Shown here: one piece after another, positions 37,340-49,300 of the stretch | Position numbering within the stretch: position 1 is the first letter of the stretch | Layout: each line of letters opens with the position of its first letter | Assembly: GCF_000764305.2 (NCBI RefSeq) | Contig: NW_025931635.1 | Location: forward strand, 186,001-250,000 | From: Hyalella azteca | Lineage: Eukaryota; Arthropoda; Malacostraca; Amphipoda; Hyalellidae | Direction of reading: 5' to 3' | DNA: 64,000 nt | Notes under the pieces: generated by a model | The model's input: the letters and a program-made list of their open reading frames with translations, nothing else | What the model was told of the DNA's origin: nothing | The model's database searches: none | Translations under genes and position numbers: made by a program

Positions 37340-40300
37340 CAGGAGGTGGCATTGCTGAACATCAAGCTACTACAGCCGCTCCGGCCGAACTGACGGCAGA
37401 CGAGCGCTAGACGGCCGAACCCGGTGCCAGAAAAGCAGGCTCTCGACCCGGCCATGGCATCGTCGACCCGCCTCATCCTTCCTGCCTTCCACCCGCGCTC
37501 TCCCGCCGCCTCACATCCTTCCTGCCTTCCACCCGCGCTCTCCCGCCGCCTCACATCCTTCCTGCCTTCCACCCGCGCTCTCTCGCTATGGAATGAAAGC
37601 ATTTGAATGACAGCATTTGAATGACAGCATTTGAATGATGACAGCATTTGAATGACAGCATTTGAATGACAGCATTTGAATGACAGCATTTGAATGACAG
37701 CATTTGAATGACAGCATTTGAATGACAGCATTTGAGCTGTCTCTTATACACATCTAGATGTGTATAAGAGACAGGCACCACACCAGGCACAGCAGCAGCT
37801 GCAGTCGCTGTAGCAGCAACACACCAGGCACAGCAGCAGCTGCAGTCGCTGTAGCAGCATGTCTTGGCGTCCGCCCAACTCACGAACGTCGGGCCGTACG
37901 AACGTCAGAACTGCTGCCGCCGCCGCCGCCAGAACGCGATGACGTGGGCGGGGCGGGCCGGGCAATAGCACACGTCACGGCAGGAAATTATACCAGCTAG
38001 CTTCCTCAACATTACAATAATATGATCTCCTGTGTCACTTATATTAGCAGTTAAATGCACGGATATTAAATGAAATAACTGTAAGAGCGTAGCACGACTG
38101 GAAAAAAGCTAGCGTGTTCTTTGCTTTCTCCAACGTAGGTTTCGCCAATTCAGAACCGAGAATAGTGCTCATTGAAGAACTGAACATTTTTATCCTGCCA
38201 ACAATGGCAATTACCGTAGGGGAGTAGTTCCCACCCACACTCATCTGTTAATCGATCACTTTTGGCAGATTGAAAAGCTCACGCCTTCAGAAAACATGTC
38301 CATGGTACTTGAAATTTTGTACTGCGACCACAGCTGTGTCCAAAAGAACGTCCGAAAGCTCGACATTGTTGTCAGGTTTCCGAATATATCTATTTTCAAT
38401 GAAGTCTGCCTAAATAGGCATAAAATTAAAAGTTACGTGACATGTCTATAAATCGCACTTCTGAGTGGTTGGGGAATTACTACTAAATTAGGATGAACGA
38501 TTACGAGGATACGCAGTAAGCAAATGAGATCGTAACGTTAAGGGGCTCATAAAATATTCTATGAAGAAATTAAGCAATTCTGTGTATTAATAACTACCAC
38601 ATCGCGGCAATCTTCCACCCCGTAAACATTATTCCAAGGTAGGAATTGGATTAAAGTCCCAGTGAGGTACGCGCAAATTTTTCAGTGCATGGCACTTTGA
38701 CCTTATATGTTAATATATGATTTTTGATATTAGTCCAATTAGATAGGTAAATATTGCATGGTGTACACACCGAGAACACACCGTGTACTGTTGAGAGATC
38801 AATGGTACGAGATCAAAACTATCTTAGTCTTTCATGCAAGACCATCACAAGTCACCACACAACACCAGTTCAATGAACCTCTTGAAAGAAAATCAGATCC
38901 AGAACCATAATCGTTGAATTTTGGTTACAACAATAATTGTCTCACGAATTAGATTAAACTAAACACCGAAAAAAATTTCCAAGCGAACATACGACAGATT
39001 CGCAGAAAAAAGAAAAGGATTATCAGTAGACATCGAGACAAACCTTACAAAATTGGTTCCATAACGGCTCTCTGTTCTTAGCCCAACGCTGAACAAACTA
39101 ATCGCATCTGAGAAATAAAGCGTGCTACCTTAACAACTATACACAAAAAGTAGAAAGTGATTTTCTCCAACCTATTGATCGAATTGGCAGTATCCCATCG
39201 GATCGGTCAAATTTCCAGTTACAGCTCTTGAGCCATAATTTGTCATCTCGACCAGGTTTCTGCCCAAGTATTTCACGGATTCTTAATGTTAAACTTTGAC
39301 TAATCCTGGAGATGAACAAGCCGTCTTGAAACGTCATTCCAGTTTAGTTGTGTTAATATCTTCAACAGTGATCCCAAAACCCGTCTACAACATCAATTTA
39401 AACCATTGCGAGCAAAGAGATCTCCGAAATTCAATATACAAAATAAGTGGATTCGAATTTTAAGCAGTTGACCGTCCCCAACGAATGGATGGTACTCGAT
39501 AAAAAAATTATAGACAGAGTGATTCATGGAAACTTTTGTATTTCATGGAAACCTTTTTCATGGAAACCTTCATGGAAACTTTTTTTCATGGAAACCTGTT
39601 TTGTATTTCGCGCCATGCAGCCAGATGCTGTAGTGTAGGAAAAGGGTGGGCAGTATTCCATATGAAAGGCAAGGTCATGAAGTTTTGTGTCTAGCCTTGT
39701 CAGTTGCCAATATGCATTGGACAAGTGAGCAGCGTGCGTTTGCTGTCGAGGTGTACTTTTCTAATTACCGTTTTTCAGAGTGGTCTCCATCTGAGACGTT
39801 TTGTAAGCGCCTCATCTCCTCGAGAGGTGACCTTCTTGAGCCGCCCCGATCCCCAGATTTGGCTCCGTGCGATTTTTTATGAGGTTATCTTCTCCCAAAT
39901 CAATTGTTTTCAATGACTGTTCAAGGACCCCTCCTCATTTGAAGTACATACGGCAAGCCATCGCCAACATACACGTCGATATGCTTGAGCGAGTTGAACG
40001 GAACTTGAAAAAATCGACTAACTGATTGCATTGATTTTGAGGGCCGTCATTTGTCCGATGTCGTCTTAAAACTAAATGATATAAAAATTCAGGTATTGTC
40101 TTCTTCAAGAAAATTTATATTGTAATGATATCTATACTAGTTCTTTTTTTATTGAGCTTTCAAATCAAGAAGTTTCCGTGAATCACTCTGTATATAATGC
40201 CGTCCCTTTCACTTAAAAAAAGAGACAAGTAGTGGCCTCATTGCAACAAAAAACAAAGTCCTTTTATCAAGCGTGTATTTAACCCTTTTCATGAGTTTAG

Positions 40301-43300
40301 GGTTAAATATTTCCTTCATTCGAGAACACTAGTTGATATCCGACGACTTTACTAACTTGTACCTCAACCCTGAATGACACGAAACATCAGTTACAATCAC
40401 AAATACTCAACGTGAATAGAGTTATACACACAAAATGCATAAAAAAACTTTGCAGAATTTATTTACATGAAAATAACTAAAAAAGTTAGTAAATTAACGA
40501 AACTGACGAGACGCTCAGTAGGCTTGCGTCTGGGAACCGACTAGCAACGTTCCAGATAATAACCACCTATATCTGTTCAATAAGAACCCGTTTTTGACAA
40601 TGAGATTGACATTGATTTTGACAATGAGAGCAATGTCAAAGATTTAATTATCGCTGGGAAGCTGCAAGTCAAAACTAATGCTACAGCAGCGTAGTAAGGA
40701 CGCTGCAGCGGAGCGCCCGTCATGTCGGAAAACTCAGACCAGAAGCTCAGCCGCGTTGAAAAATCTCGAACGAGCCAATTTCACAGGTAAGCGATAGAAC
40801 ACCGACAATAATGGGCGGCAATGATACCAATTTCTTGCGTGACATAATATACAAAAATTAATATTCTCGATGTTAGAATAATTAAAAAAACGCCCATAGA
40901 CAATGATGTCATTTTAATTACGGATAAGTTAAGGCGTTCTATTCTTCTTCACTACTTATCCACTAGCTACTTATCATTACTAATTCACGGAATTATATTG
41001 AATCAACTGGTTAAATATCTAATGAATTTCGACATTAGATAAATACAATTTTTAGTATTCAGTTAACAGCTTACTAAGCCGACTCTCAAGATCATATATG
41101 GCTTCAATTTGCTTCTTCATTCACGCAAAAATTCTTCTCGACCGTTACTCGTTAAAGAGAGTTTTGTACTTGACATTAAGTACAACATGCTTTCCTATAA
41201 AAACGTTAATCAGGCTGTTCAAAGATGATGCATGAAAGCAAATGTAGCGGAAATTAATCGACGACCTGACTCTTAAGAGTAGGTACTGCAAATCGCATAG
41301 GCTTTCAGCCATTCGTTCAATATATTCATGTTCATCTACAGTAAGGCATGCATTTAATTAATGTTAATCAACTGATCTACACGAATGTATATCGACGGCG
41401 TCTTCCCAGCCAGAATTAATAGCGGGCCGGAAGTCGAGAAGGTCCTGAACACACACGGACGATATTGAGGCTCACACCAGTTTTCTGGTTATTTCAAGAT
41501 CATTCGCCAACATCACGCGAGTGTCAAGAGACACTTTGTTAAATGAGATTACTCAAGTAGTCAGGTCCTTAACTACAAATAGCATTAGTGATGATCGAGG
41601 CATCCGTAGATAAGGGGTTATATAGGACGACACATCGTTCTTAGTATCTAACCAAGAAAACAGTGCCGGAGGATGGGACTGATAAAGAGGCATGAACACA
41701 AAATCAGGACGAGAAAAATTGTATAGATAACGGATTTACTTCTACGTCACCGCCAGCTATATCTTTAAAAGACCGGGATTAAAATGCGGGAGCAACGAGT
41801 TATCCAAAAATAGACAAGCAAGATGAGAAGAATAAGACTGAGGCGGTGAGCCCAAACGACGGAATTCCATGCGATGACCACAAAGGTTAATGGCACCAAC
41901 TCGTAACACAAAAATTAATGCAGGAATATACTACAGAAATTAAATCTCGGCACATTGAGTCAGTATGCATCAAAAGTTAAATTCTATGCAATCTAACGTT
42001 ACTCAAAATGAACGTTAAAATGTACACATTAGAAACGGCAACGTGTAAGAAATGCGTCGTAACTTCGTTAGCGGGTTATTACTACAAAGACTCGAGTAGT
42101 CGAGATCGAATTGCTTGAACGACATGTTTTTCAACGGGTTAAGGTAAAAACTGCTATCTTCGAGCGAGTTGAGGGAACTTTGTTACAAGTGTTAGTTGGA
42201 AGTAATATGACAGGCAGAGAGTTCTAGGAAACTGCACCACAAAGGGTTTAAGATAGGCCCACGGATGGACGATGGAAGTGTACGGCCACGCACGAGGCGA
42301 TGCCGATACTCACTCTTAGCCGCTGGGGCTTCTTTTCAAGAATACATGGAGGAGTCTCAGCAGTGGTTGCCATCATATTCTGCAAGACGTGACAGCAGGC
42401 CAGCCGTACGTTAGAACCAACGCAATACCAGCACCATGTGAGTCACGCCAACAAGCTCACCCATAATTCAAGCCTCACTTCTCTCACATACCAAGATAAA
42501 TCAAAATCGATTACAGACCACGATCCTGTTAAAAAAATATCAAACAAGCACGGAGATATCGGAGACGTTACTAAGTGACAAGAATTAACTGCCAATAGGA
42601 ACGCTAAGCGCCATAAAGGAAGGATGGTTCATTCATTCCTTTATGAAGGACGGATGTAATTCAGACATGAGTATCTAGCTTCTTGGTCGCCAAGTATAAC
42701 GGTCGTTCACTGCCCCTCATCTAGGTACGAGTTGCACCAAATTACCTATGCCATCAAAATAACCACCGCCGGCCCAAACGTGTAACTTGTATACGAAAAA
42801 GCAATTTTCCCATCATTGTTTCGTTCTTTAATAACAGAAAAATTTCGTCCAATATAAATTCGATATAGTTATAAATAATTCACACTTACCTTTCACATCT
42901 CACTAGGCATGAAAATGGAAAAAAAATCCTAAAAATAACACAAGAGAAGAAGTGCATCAGACGCATGAAGACGTGGCAAGCAGAGGAAAGTAACGGCAAC
43001 AAAATTTCACTTGAAATAAACTGCTTGAATTATTCGTGACGTCTTTGTGCCATAACAACTGATCCCGTTGAAAAACGTAGAAATAACTTTAGCTTTCTTG
43101 ACGAATGCATAATCGAATCTAGCTATATATTAAAGTAATAAACTTCAGCACTGAAGTTAGTGTTAACGTTCAGATTGCAATAAGTGGTACAATTTCCATG
43201 CATGGCCACGAGACTTCATCCGCGCGATGCCCTTCACCAATAGCGCTGTTCATCTCACCTTTTGCCAGGGGTGACTCTTGATCTGCGGGAATTTGAACTC

Positions 43301-46300
43301 TGTGTAGTTAGGGTTCATTTCTCTAATTTGCTCGCGTGTGGGCGTCCCCAAAACTTTGATGATCTCTACCAGTTGATCAACTCCGCTGTCACCAGGGAAG
43401 ATCGGCTGGCCGAGGAGCAGTTCGGCCAAAACACAACCGGCGCTCCACACATCTGAGGTACAACAACTGGCTGTGTCAGCCTCCCATACATTCATAGGTG
43501 CCCAATACACTCTTCTTGGTCAGAAGGAGCAAAACCTGGCAAATTGCTGTCAAATATTGAATCAAAAATAATCGAGTGAAAATATTTTATAGACCAAATC
43601 TAGTTAAAATTGTCTAACAAGTGGAATAACGACGGCAGTTAACAATCAAGAACATCTCTTGAAGAACTAATTTTTCCCCTGTGCCATAAAAGGGATATAC
43701 CCGCTGTATTGTTAAGAGATAACCAATAGAATACTCACCAATATTGGTAGTGTAATCAGTGGCACCGAAGATGAGTTCTGGAGCACGGTAGTACCGGGAG
43801 CAAATGTAGGAGACGTTGGGTTCGCCCCTGACAAGGTGCTTGGCGCTACCAAAGTCGCATAGCTTCAGGACTCCAGTCTCAGGATCGAGCAGCAGATTCT
43901 GGGGCTTGATGTCTCGGTGACACACGCCCAGTGCGTGAATATAAGCCAATGACCGGAACAGCTGATACATATACAACTGCACACCGCACAACAAAATACA
44001 CCATTACTTTCAATCCACGAACTTAAGCACTACTAAAAGAGTCAAAGGATTGTGTACATAAGATGCCGTCAGCATAAAATATTGAAGTAATACTTCAAAG
44101 AAATGTCGTCAGAACATCGTACAGATAACTTTCAAGAAATAGAACTAAAGCAAAGAGCTAGTATTATTTACATGTATTACTGTGGAATAGCACTCACCTT
44201 AATATAGCTGATAGGTATAGTTTGCTTTTGTTTACTATGATGCCTGGCTACCTTATAAATGGTCTCTGGTACATATTCTAGTACAAGGTTCAAGAAGACC
44301 TCATCTTTCTGCGGAAAAAAATAGAATACATGACATCAGTTATTTAGGAAATGAAGCATTAGTATTATGATCAATGATCGTGACTGTGATCAATGATGTA
44401 TCGTGACTGTGATCAATGATATATCGTGACTTTGATCAATCATGACTGTGATCAATGATATATCGTGACTTTGATCAATCATGACTGTGATCAATGATAT
44501 ATCGTGACTTTGATCAATCATGACTGTGATCAATGATGTATCGTGACTTTGATCAATCATGACTGTGATCAATGATGTATCGTGACTTTGATCAATCATG
44601 ACTGTGATCAATGATGTATCTTGACTGTGATCAATAATGTATCATGACTGTGATCAATAATGTATCATGACTGTGATCAATGATCTATCATGACTGTGAT
44701 CAATGATCTATCATGACTGTGATCAATGATGATCAATGATGATCATGACTGTGATCAATGATGTATCATGACTGTGATCAATGATGTATCATGACTGTGA
44801 TCAATAATGTATCATGACCGTGATCAATGATGTATCATGACTGTGATCAATGATGATCATGACTGTGATCAATGATCATCATGACTGTGATCAATGATGA
44901 TCATGACTGTGATCAATGATGATCATGACTGTGATCAATGGTGTATTGTGACTGTGATCAATGATCTATCATGACTGTGATCAATGATGTATCGTGACTT
45001 AGATCAATGATGTATCATGAATAAGATCAATGAAGTATCACCACATCACTAGTCATATACAACATAGCATCAATTCCACAGAATTTTAGTCTAGTCCGTA
45101 ATTTTTAGCAAAAAAAAATACCAGCTCGCTGCCTGTCAACAAGAAAACCAGCTTGATACACGAGGCATCGAGACGCTCAGTAAAGCAAACCCACTCACCT
45201 TGTCCCCGCAGGAATAAAAGAAGTATTTCAATTCGACTATATTACAATGCTCCAGTCTTCTCATTATCTGTAGCTCGCGATTCTGTTGGTAGTGAAGGAA
45301 ATGGTGTCAATGATAACGGAATTATCAATACGGCAAATACCGAACACATTTGCTGTGCAATTGCAGTAAGGATTAACTCGGTTCAAATAAAGTTATGATG
45401 ACAGGTCTACCTATATGATAAAGAATTGAATAAGAGAGCAAACTACCATCAGATTTTAGGCTGATATGTTTAGATCATTGTAAAATTAATTCAGTACAAG
45501 TAGTATAAATGAAACGGTATAAAAATAATCCAATCGAACATTAGATTGTGCTAATGGCGGAAAGAATTCATGTTAGTAGAAGTCTATGCAAATCGGATAT
45601 TGTCAGGCGTATTCCACTTGGAAGTTTGAAAAAAAGAGTAAGAAATACATACTCATGTCTGAATATACTCAAATGTCAAGAGAATCTTACTAATAAGAAC
45701 TAGTGTTAAGAACTGCGCGAATAGAGCACCTTGAAGCGTTTGTCTTGAAGCACTTTCTTAATAGCCACCAGTTCGCCAGACTCTACGAGTTTAGCCTGAA
45801 AGACCACGCCGAAGGAGCCGTTGCCTATGACTTTAGTGTCCATGTAGGACACCTCTTGTGGTCTGTCCGAGCCCTGCCCGGCGGTTGCAACCACGGTAGT
45901 GACTTTGTTGCCATCCTTACCTGCAACAGAAAAACTCAAGTTCCATCACAAAATTCATATCCAGGATAATGAGGTCACGAGTTAAACATGTGAAAGTCTA
46001 TGGATTAACTTGAAGAACCAAGAAAAATTAAAGAAAATATTCCTGTGATCCAAAAAAAAACTGGTAAACTTTTGAGATAACGAAAAAATCTTGAATCCTA
46101 AGAAATACTGTGACTATAATTACGGGAAAATCGAGCAAGCAAACTGCGCAGTGACGTGACGGGCAGCACGACACTCAGGACAATGCCAACACGCCGAAGG
46201 TGTCACAGCTAGAGTCGCAAGGGAGAGACGTACACGGGACGTGCTCGCGCATACACGACCCATTAGTTCAACGAGTACAATTCGACACGGAATTCCCATC

Positions 46301-49300
46301 GACGTCCACACGAATCTGATAATCGAGACCTCGGTATGCCTTATTCCACTAGTGAAGAACATCGCTGGCGAGAAACTCGAGACCTCCAAAGGTAAACAAA
46401 TGGAGATCGTGGATAGTTAGAAAAAAACAACAGGGTAGGTAGCTTTACAGAGAACTTGGGCAATACGCGAGGAAGAACTTCATTTCGATGATAGAAAGTT
46501 CAAAGTTCCTTACCTCGCTTCCTGCGCTCAAGCTCGTCTGCATCGTCATCCACATACTGAGGCTCTAACTGCTCATCCGTAAGAGCATCTTCATCGTGGT
46601 CTTCTAGCTCCCAGTCTTCAAGGACGTTCAGGAAACGGTAAGGCTCACACTTCCTTTCGAGCAAGTCTAAAGTGAGGAGACTCATGGCAGCAGCTAGGGA
46701 GATGAGCGAGCTGCTGCTCTGCGCGGCCAAGCGCTGGTGCTAGCAGCTCAGGCTGTTTACAACTGCACGCGAGATCCCGATAGCTGCCATGCCACGTCTC
46801 ACCTTAACCTCGGCACCAAAATAGATGCTTCTCTGCACTTGCGAGAGCAGGCATCGAGGGCACTATACCTCACCGTCACATGACGTGCGTATATGACGCC
46901 ACATATATCATAAAAGCTGAACGCGATACACAATACGAGAAAGCTTGGAATCCCCACACCAGATGACACTAGATAGCGCAGTTCATTCCACCTCGAAGAA
47001 ACGTACAGAGAATGCAAATATCTAGGAAAAAACTGTACAGAATCAATCCCTTTAGAGTAAATACCAACGATCAAAAAAGAACGGGCTAGGGGAAATCTTT
47101 ATGACGAAGGTTTTAGAAATGGGGAAATCGCATGATGCAGTGGCTGCCAAAATGTGGTGGGCAAGGGTTATCAGGAAGTTAGCTAACACTTCCGAAGCCG
47201 TGAACAATTTAGTGTTGACCATTTTAACTTATTGATACAAGATAGTCCAATAATGACTTGCAACTGTACCCACACGCCAGCCACCTGAGCCCAGCGGCCC
47301 ACCGTTGAATTCAAACAGTACACTCAAATACCTAATGCGTTTATTATTGGCGGGTTAAAATGAACTGCAACTAATAATACATAAAAAATTATGATCCAAA
47401 AGTTATATTCTACATAAAAAAATCAACTATTGGCATGAAGCACCTAATAATAACTTGACAATGTGCTTGCCATGCAAGGCATGCGTATACCGAAAAACCT
47501 GCTTGCAATGGCGCAGTACATTCTCAAATAGTTTCCCGCTATAAATTGCCTAATTTCGAGATCCTCAAGAAGATAATTCTATAATTTTCTATGTGAAATT
47601 TACCAATACACATTTACCAGTCTCAACCGCCATTATTCTGACTGGTGTAGATCAGGTTCCGCTGCATACCCCCGACTTCAGCTGAAAAGGTCAGTGGACA
47701 TAGGGAGTCTAGTCTGATGTAAAGCATTTCATTGCCTATCATTGCAAGATAGTAAGGCTATTCATGACTCAAATGATGAAATCCAAACTGAATCACACAC
47801 TCATTTATTAAAAAACCTTTACGCAAGCATAAGCAACATTGCGGAACCTATAAAAAGAAACATTTAGCTAATGGTTCAAGGCGCACACCGTAATTCAGAA
47901 AATCTGATCAGGAGAGTCGTTCTACTCACTACCGAAGAAATTATGAGCGACTTGTTATTAAACGATGGAATAAATCAAACATAAGGATGCTACCTAACAA
48001 AATTACGAGCATAAGAGTAAATTCGACAAGCGAGTAAGCTACGATAATCTGTGGAGAACTTCACACAGACCCCGTTCACGAGCAACAAAGAAGGCATTGA
48101 ACGTCAAGAGTCTAACCACCTACAATCTGAACAAACAGCTTGGTTAGGGAAAACATATCAGCGTTTCGCGCCAGGTGTATCGTAACTGTGAACGGTATCT
48201 TATCACGTCTTGGACTTTAATAGCCAAATTAGAATATATGCTTCCTTAACGCAGAACGCACATTAGGTACGGTGTAATACCAACGCTATTTACGACTACC
48301 CGCATCGATGGTGGCAGTACAAAAGGAATGCGCGCGACGGTATTTCTAGACCTATACAACACCAAAAATAATATTGAACACCACATCCCCAACAAATGAT
48401 ATGTAGAAGGGAAGAGAAAACATCCAACACTTCTGTGCTTATTGGGGATTAAAACAGATGCCGAAACATTCGCGTTCGAATGGATTACATGGGAATTGTT
48501 TTTTTAAAGAGTGACGTCTTTAAAATTCAAGTGGCATAGCGCCAGAATATCGGAAGCGGTCGCAACTGAAAATAAATGAAGGTAACGCGCCAACGATTAA
48601 GGAGACCATCTACCCTCCTTAAAAACTTCTACAGTTATTATCCGATCATGTGAAACTTCACATACACACGTAAAATGTAAAAAAATAACATTTTGCTCCT
48701 TTGAATTTTTTGAAAATATTGATAGAAAACGTGAAATTCATAGAAAACGGCTAAAAACGGGTACTTTAGAAAATCTATCTCCTCCTACAAATATCATCCT
48801 ACAACATCGAGACACGTATCATTCGATTCATAAAGACCATACCTATCGACTCTTAAGATCACTTTTCTCATTTTCCCCATAGTTTTTTTTATGCGCATTT
48901 TTTTCATTTTTCTCATTTTTCCCCCTTCCCCCCCCCCTTCTCCCCCATATATAAGACGAACCATATACAAATTCCAAAAAATTATCTTAGAGTCGATAGG
49001 TATGGTCTTAAAGGAATCGAATGGTATTTGTCTCATTGCTGTAGCTTGAAAACTATAGGACGAGATAGGTTTGCCGTGAGAGCAATAGGTTTTCACCACG
49101 CCCAAAAAACTGCCGCGCGGCAAGTAAAGGGACGTAAAAGAGTCGTAACGTAGCCTAGATACCGTAATTAAGCCTCAAACCAAGTCAGCGAGGCATAGAG
49201 CGACTGGCTGCATACCTCTCACCTCGCTGTCATGATGGGCACTGACTGCTTTGGCGGTAGCAGGCTATATTTATAGTCCTGCTCTCGAATTACGCCCATA

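Noticed and set aside
37551..38000. Frames containing [16 protein letters not shown] or YTSRCV
   Set aside because: These are translations of the sequencing adapter.
46120..46389. 89-codon minus-strand frame in GSK3 intron
   Set aside because: No splice sites in phase with GSK3 and no recognisable domain.
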